A program made the position numbers and the translations under genes. From Acidobacteriota bacterium (GTDB lineage: Bacteria; Acidobacteriota; Terriglobia; UBA7540), in assembly GCA_021827245.1 (NCBI GenBank), contig JAKAWN010000357.1, positions 1 to 6,942 on the forward strand: DNA of 6,942 nt. Direction: 5' to 3'. This document shows, one piece after another, positions 6,274 to 6,942 of the stretch; position 1 is the stretch's first letter, and each line of letters begins with the position of its first letter. The notes below the pieces were generated by a model, which was given only the letters and a program-made list of their open reading frames with translations, did no database searches and was not told where the DNA came from.

Positions 6274-6295
6274 TGCGCGCAGGCGGAAGCGTCAC
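6274..6295 (-). repeat. Candidate right terminal inverted repeat of the IS66 element
   Basis: Read on the minus strand from 6295 it begins GTGACGCTTCCGC. It pairs imperfectly with the left end and lies 46-67 bases after the tnpC stop, a normal distance for IS66. No duplicated octamer is found beyond it. Confidence 0.45.
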
Positions 6296-6386
6296 TGGAA
6301 AATGGTGGAAAAACGGGGCCTTCGGAAAACCGAAATCGCCAAGGGTTTTTGGCCACCCTCCTCATCGGGCCCAAACCCCGTTCCCG

Positions 6387-6410
6387 GCGGGCCTCTACGC
6401 CCGCGTTTTT
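6387..6410 (+). terminator. Intrinsic terminator downstream of the IS66 element
   Basis: GCGGGC (6387-6392), loop CTCTAC, GCCCGC (6399-6404), then G and TTTTT (6406-6410). The perfect 6-bp GC stem, six-base loop and U-tract are textbook for a plus-strand terminator. It lies about 160 bases after the tnpC stop and outside the proposed element end, so it probably belonged to the pre-insertion locus, yet would still end tnpC transcripts. Confidence 0.65.
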
Positions 6411-6686
6411 ACGTAGGGTCAGCAGACTACCCCGATGCAGACCCGTGCCCGCCTACTTAGCCGCGGTTTAACGTATCCAAGATTGAAATTCAGACAAAGT
6501 GGACCTGAAGCCCACATCTTTGCGAAAACGTATGCTGAGCCTACCCGGAAACGTGTCACTTTTACTGCGCCTATAGATGTATAACATAACGTCCTTTCGG
6601 CTTACGTTTTCCGCCGTCTGCGAATCTACGGTTAGCCAGTCACTGCAGATCTCAAAAAAGAAAATTCCCGCGTTCCTTTAATCCAA

Positions 6687-6715
6687 GAACAGTTAGGCTC
6701 GCGGTGCGCTATAAT
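6687..6715 (+). promoter_or_regulatory. Weak promoter-like element (TATAAT)
   Basis: A perfect TATAAT is at 6710-6715, but the hexamer 17 bases upstream (GAACAG) is a poor -35. It could drive the 22-residue frame at 6729, or read-through into the second mobile element, or it could be chance in AT-rich DNA. Confidence 0.2.
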
Positions 6716-6835
6716 TCTCCGTACTGCCATGCCCAAGCCCGGTCGCCGCGCCGAGTCGCGGCCCTCTGATCAAATCCTGCGCTTCACCAACCGTTGATAA
6801 CCATACCGACAATAACCCGACCGACAGTGTTGTAC

Positions 6836-6885
6836 CTCGATGATAATGTCCCCTTTTGTGCTCGATAGAAATGTCCCCTAATGTG
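6836..6885 (+). repeat. Two 25-bp tandem repeats at the left end of a second mobile element
   Basis: Units 6836-6860 and 6861-6885 agree at 20 of 25 positions and share CTCGAT, AATGTCCCCT and TGTG in the same register. Tandem copies just upstream of a transposase start are the usual form of terminal transposase-binding sites. The outer edge of the element is not clear and could lie at or somewhat left of 6836. Confidence 0.6.
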
Positions 6886-6903
6886 ACCTCTGGAAGGAGG
6901 TCA
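6884..6903 (+). promoter_or_regulatory. Hairpin sequestering the ribosome binding site of the right-edge gene
   Basis: TGACCTC (6884-6890) and GAGGTCA (6897-6903) form a perfect 7-bp stem with a six-base loop. The 3' arm contains most of the consensus Shine-Dalgarno AAGGAGGT (6894-6901). When the hairpin forms in RNA made from an upstream promoter, the site is masked. This is the pattern by which insertion sequences avoid transposase expression from read-through transcripts. Confidence 0.5.
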
Positions 6904-6905
6904 GA

Positions 6906-6942
6906 TTGGGGCGAACGGAGATGAGCAAGAGGGAGTTGAACC
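6906..6942 (+). CDS. Start of a probable transposase (3' end outside window)
   Basis: Only about 12 codons are visible. A TTG at 6906 lies four bases after the perfect Shine-Dalgarno AAGGAGGT; an in-frame ATG at 6921 with GGAG immediately before it is the alternative start, giving MSKRELN. The TTG start would give MGRTEMSKRELN. A short N-terminus of this kind, behind tandem TGTCCCC repeats, resembles transposases grouped as ISNCY/IS1202-like. That family call rests on very few residues and on my recollection of such elements, so it is tentative. The presence of a translated gene behind IS-like terminal repeats is better supported than its family. Confidence 0.4.
   Translation, partial: MGRTEMSKRELN

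Larger units (their letters stand above)
2671..6295 (+). mobile_element. IS66-family insertion sequence with a DUF4338 passenger gene
   Basis: Four plus-strand genes form one unit: tnpA (2758), tnpB (3273), a DUF4338/DruA-like gene (3696) and the DDE transposase tnpC (4585-6228). Genes 1-2 overlap by ATGA and genes 3-4 are one base apart. Proposed ends are 2671 and 6295, giving about 3.6 kb, larger than the usual roughly 2.5 kb because of the extra gene. The leader (87 bases) and tail (67 bases) have normal lengths for IS66. The termini fit the family pattern GTRA only loosely, and the flanking octamers gaagcagg and tggaaaat do not match. Either the ends are slightly misplaced, or the target duplication was lost by rearrangement or mutation. 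All four frames are intact, so the element may be active. Family identity is certain; the boundaries are tentative. Confidence 0.8.
6296..6835. other. Gene-poor stretch right of the IS66 element
   Basis: No convincing gene is seen. Short open frames exist (for example 49 residues at 6435-6584, and 22 residues at 6729-6797 starting MPKPGRRAESRPSDQILRFT), but none has a Shine-Dalgarno or recognisable family features. The stretch from about 6440 is more AT-rich than the genes. It contains one intrinsic terminator (6387-6410) and one TATAAT (6710-6715). It may be old intergenic DNA split by insertions on both sides. Confidence 0.55.

Noticed and set aside
3651..6420. CGTAGGGTC repeated at 3651-3659 and 6412-6420
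   Set aside because: A shared 9-mer is expected many times by chance in a 7-kb window, and the flanks do not match.
6435..6584. 49-residue plus-strand open frame after the IS66 element
   Set aside because: It has no Shine-Dalgarno, no recognisable family features and a composition not clearly protein-like.
1..6942. CRISPR array, tRNA or rRNA genes
   Set aside because: No regularly spaced repeats of CRISPR length are present, apart from the single 25-bp tandem pair at the right edge, and no tRNA- or rRNA-like sequence was recognised on either strand.

Overview
The window looks like a piece of a GC-rich soil bacterium, most likely Acidobacteriota. This is inferred mainly from the first gene, a large Oar-type TonB-dependent receptor whose barrel motifs are typical of the expanded receptor families of that phylum. 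Nothing in the window is a taxonomic marker, so the assignment is an inference.

Layout. Positions 1-1910 hold the C-terminal part of the receptor; its start lies off the left edge, and its last residues do not match the usual barrel terminus. Positions 1911-2464 contain no convincing gene but do hold a run of strong hairpins ending in a terminator-like stem, followed by a promoter-like stretch with an operator-like palindrome. A small secreted-protein gene begins at 2465 with a good ribosome binding site and ends at 2674, exactly at the left edge of a mobile element.

The centre (about 2671-6295) is a complete-looking four-gene IS66-family insertion sequence on the plus strand: tnpA, tnpB, a DUF4338 (DruA-like) gene, and tnpC, the DDE transposase. 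tnpA and tnpB overlap by ATGA. The DUF4338 gene and tnpC are one base apart, so the extra gene sits inside the transposition operon rather than beside it. DUF4338 is the domain of DruA from the Druantia anti-phage system, but no other Druantia gene is present. The most interesting question here is what a DruA-like protein does inside an IS66 element. Imperfect candidate terminal inverted repeats (GTGA...) can be proposed, but no 8-bp target duplication is visible.

After the element, 6296-6835 is gene-poor and holds a good intrinsic terminator. The window ends with the left part of a second, different mobile element: two 25-bp tandem repeats containing AATGTCCCCT, a hairpin that sequesters a consensus Shine-Dalgarno sequence, and the first codons of what is probably a transposase. 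The region right of the receptor therefore looks like an insertion hot spot. Apart from the receptor and the small secreted protein, every gene here is mobile-element machinery.
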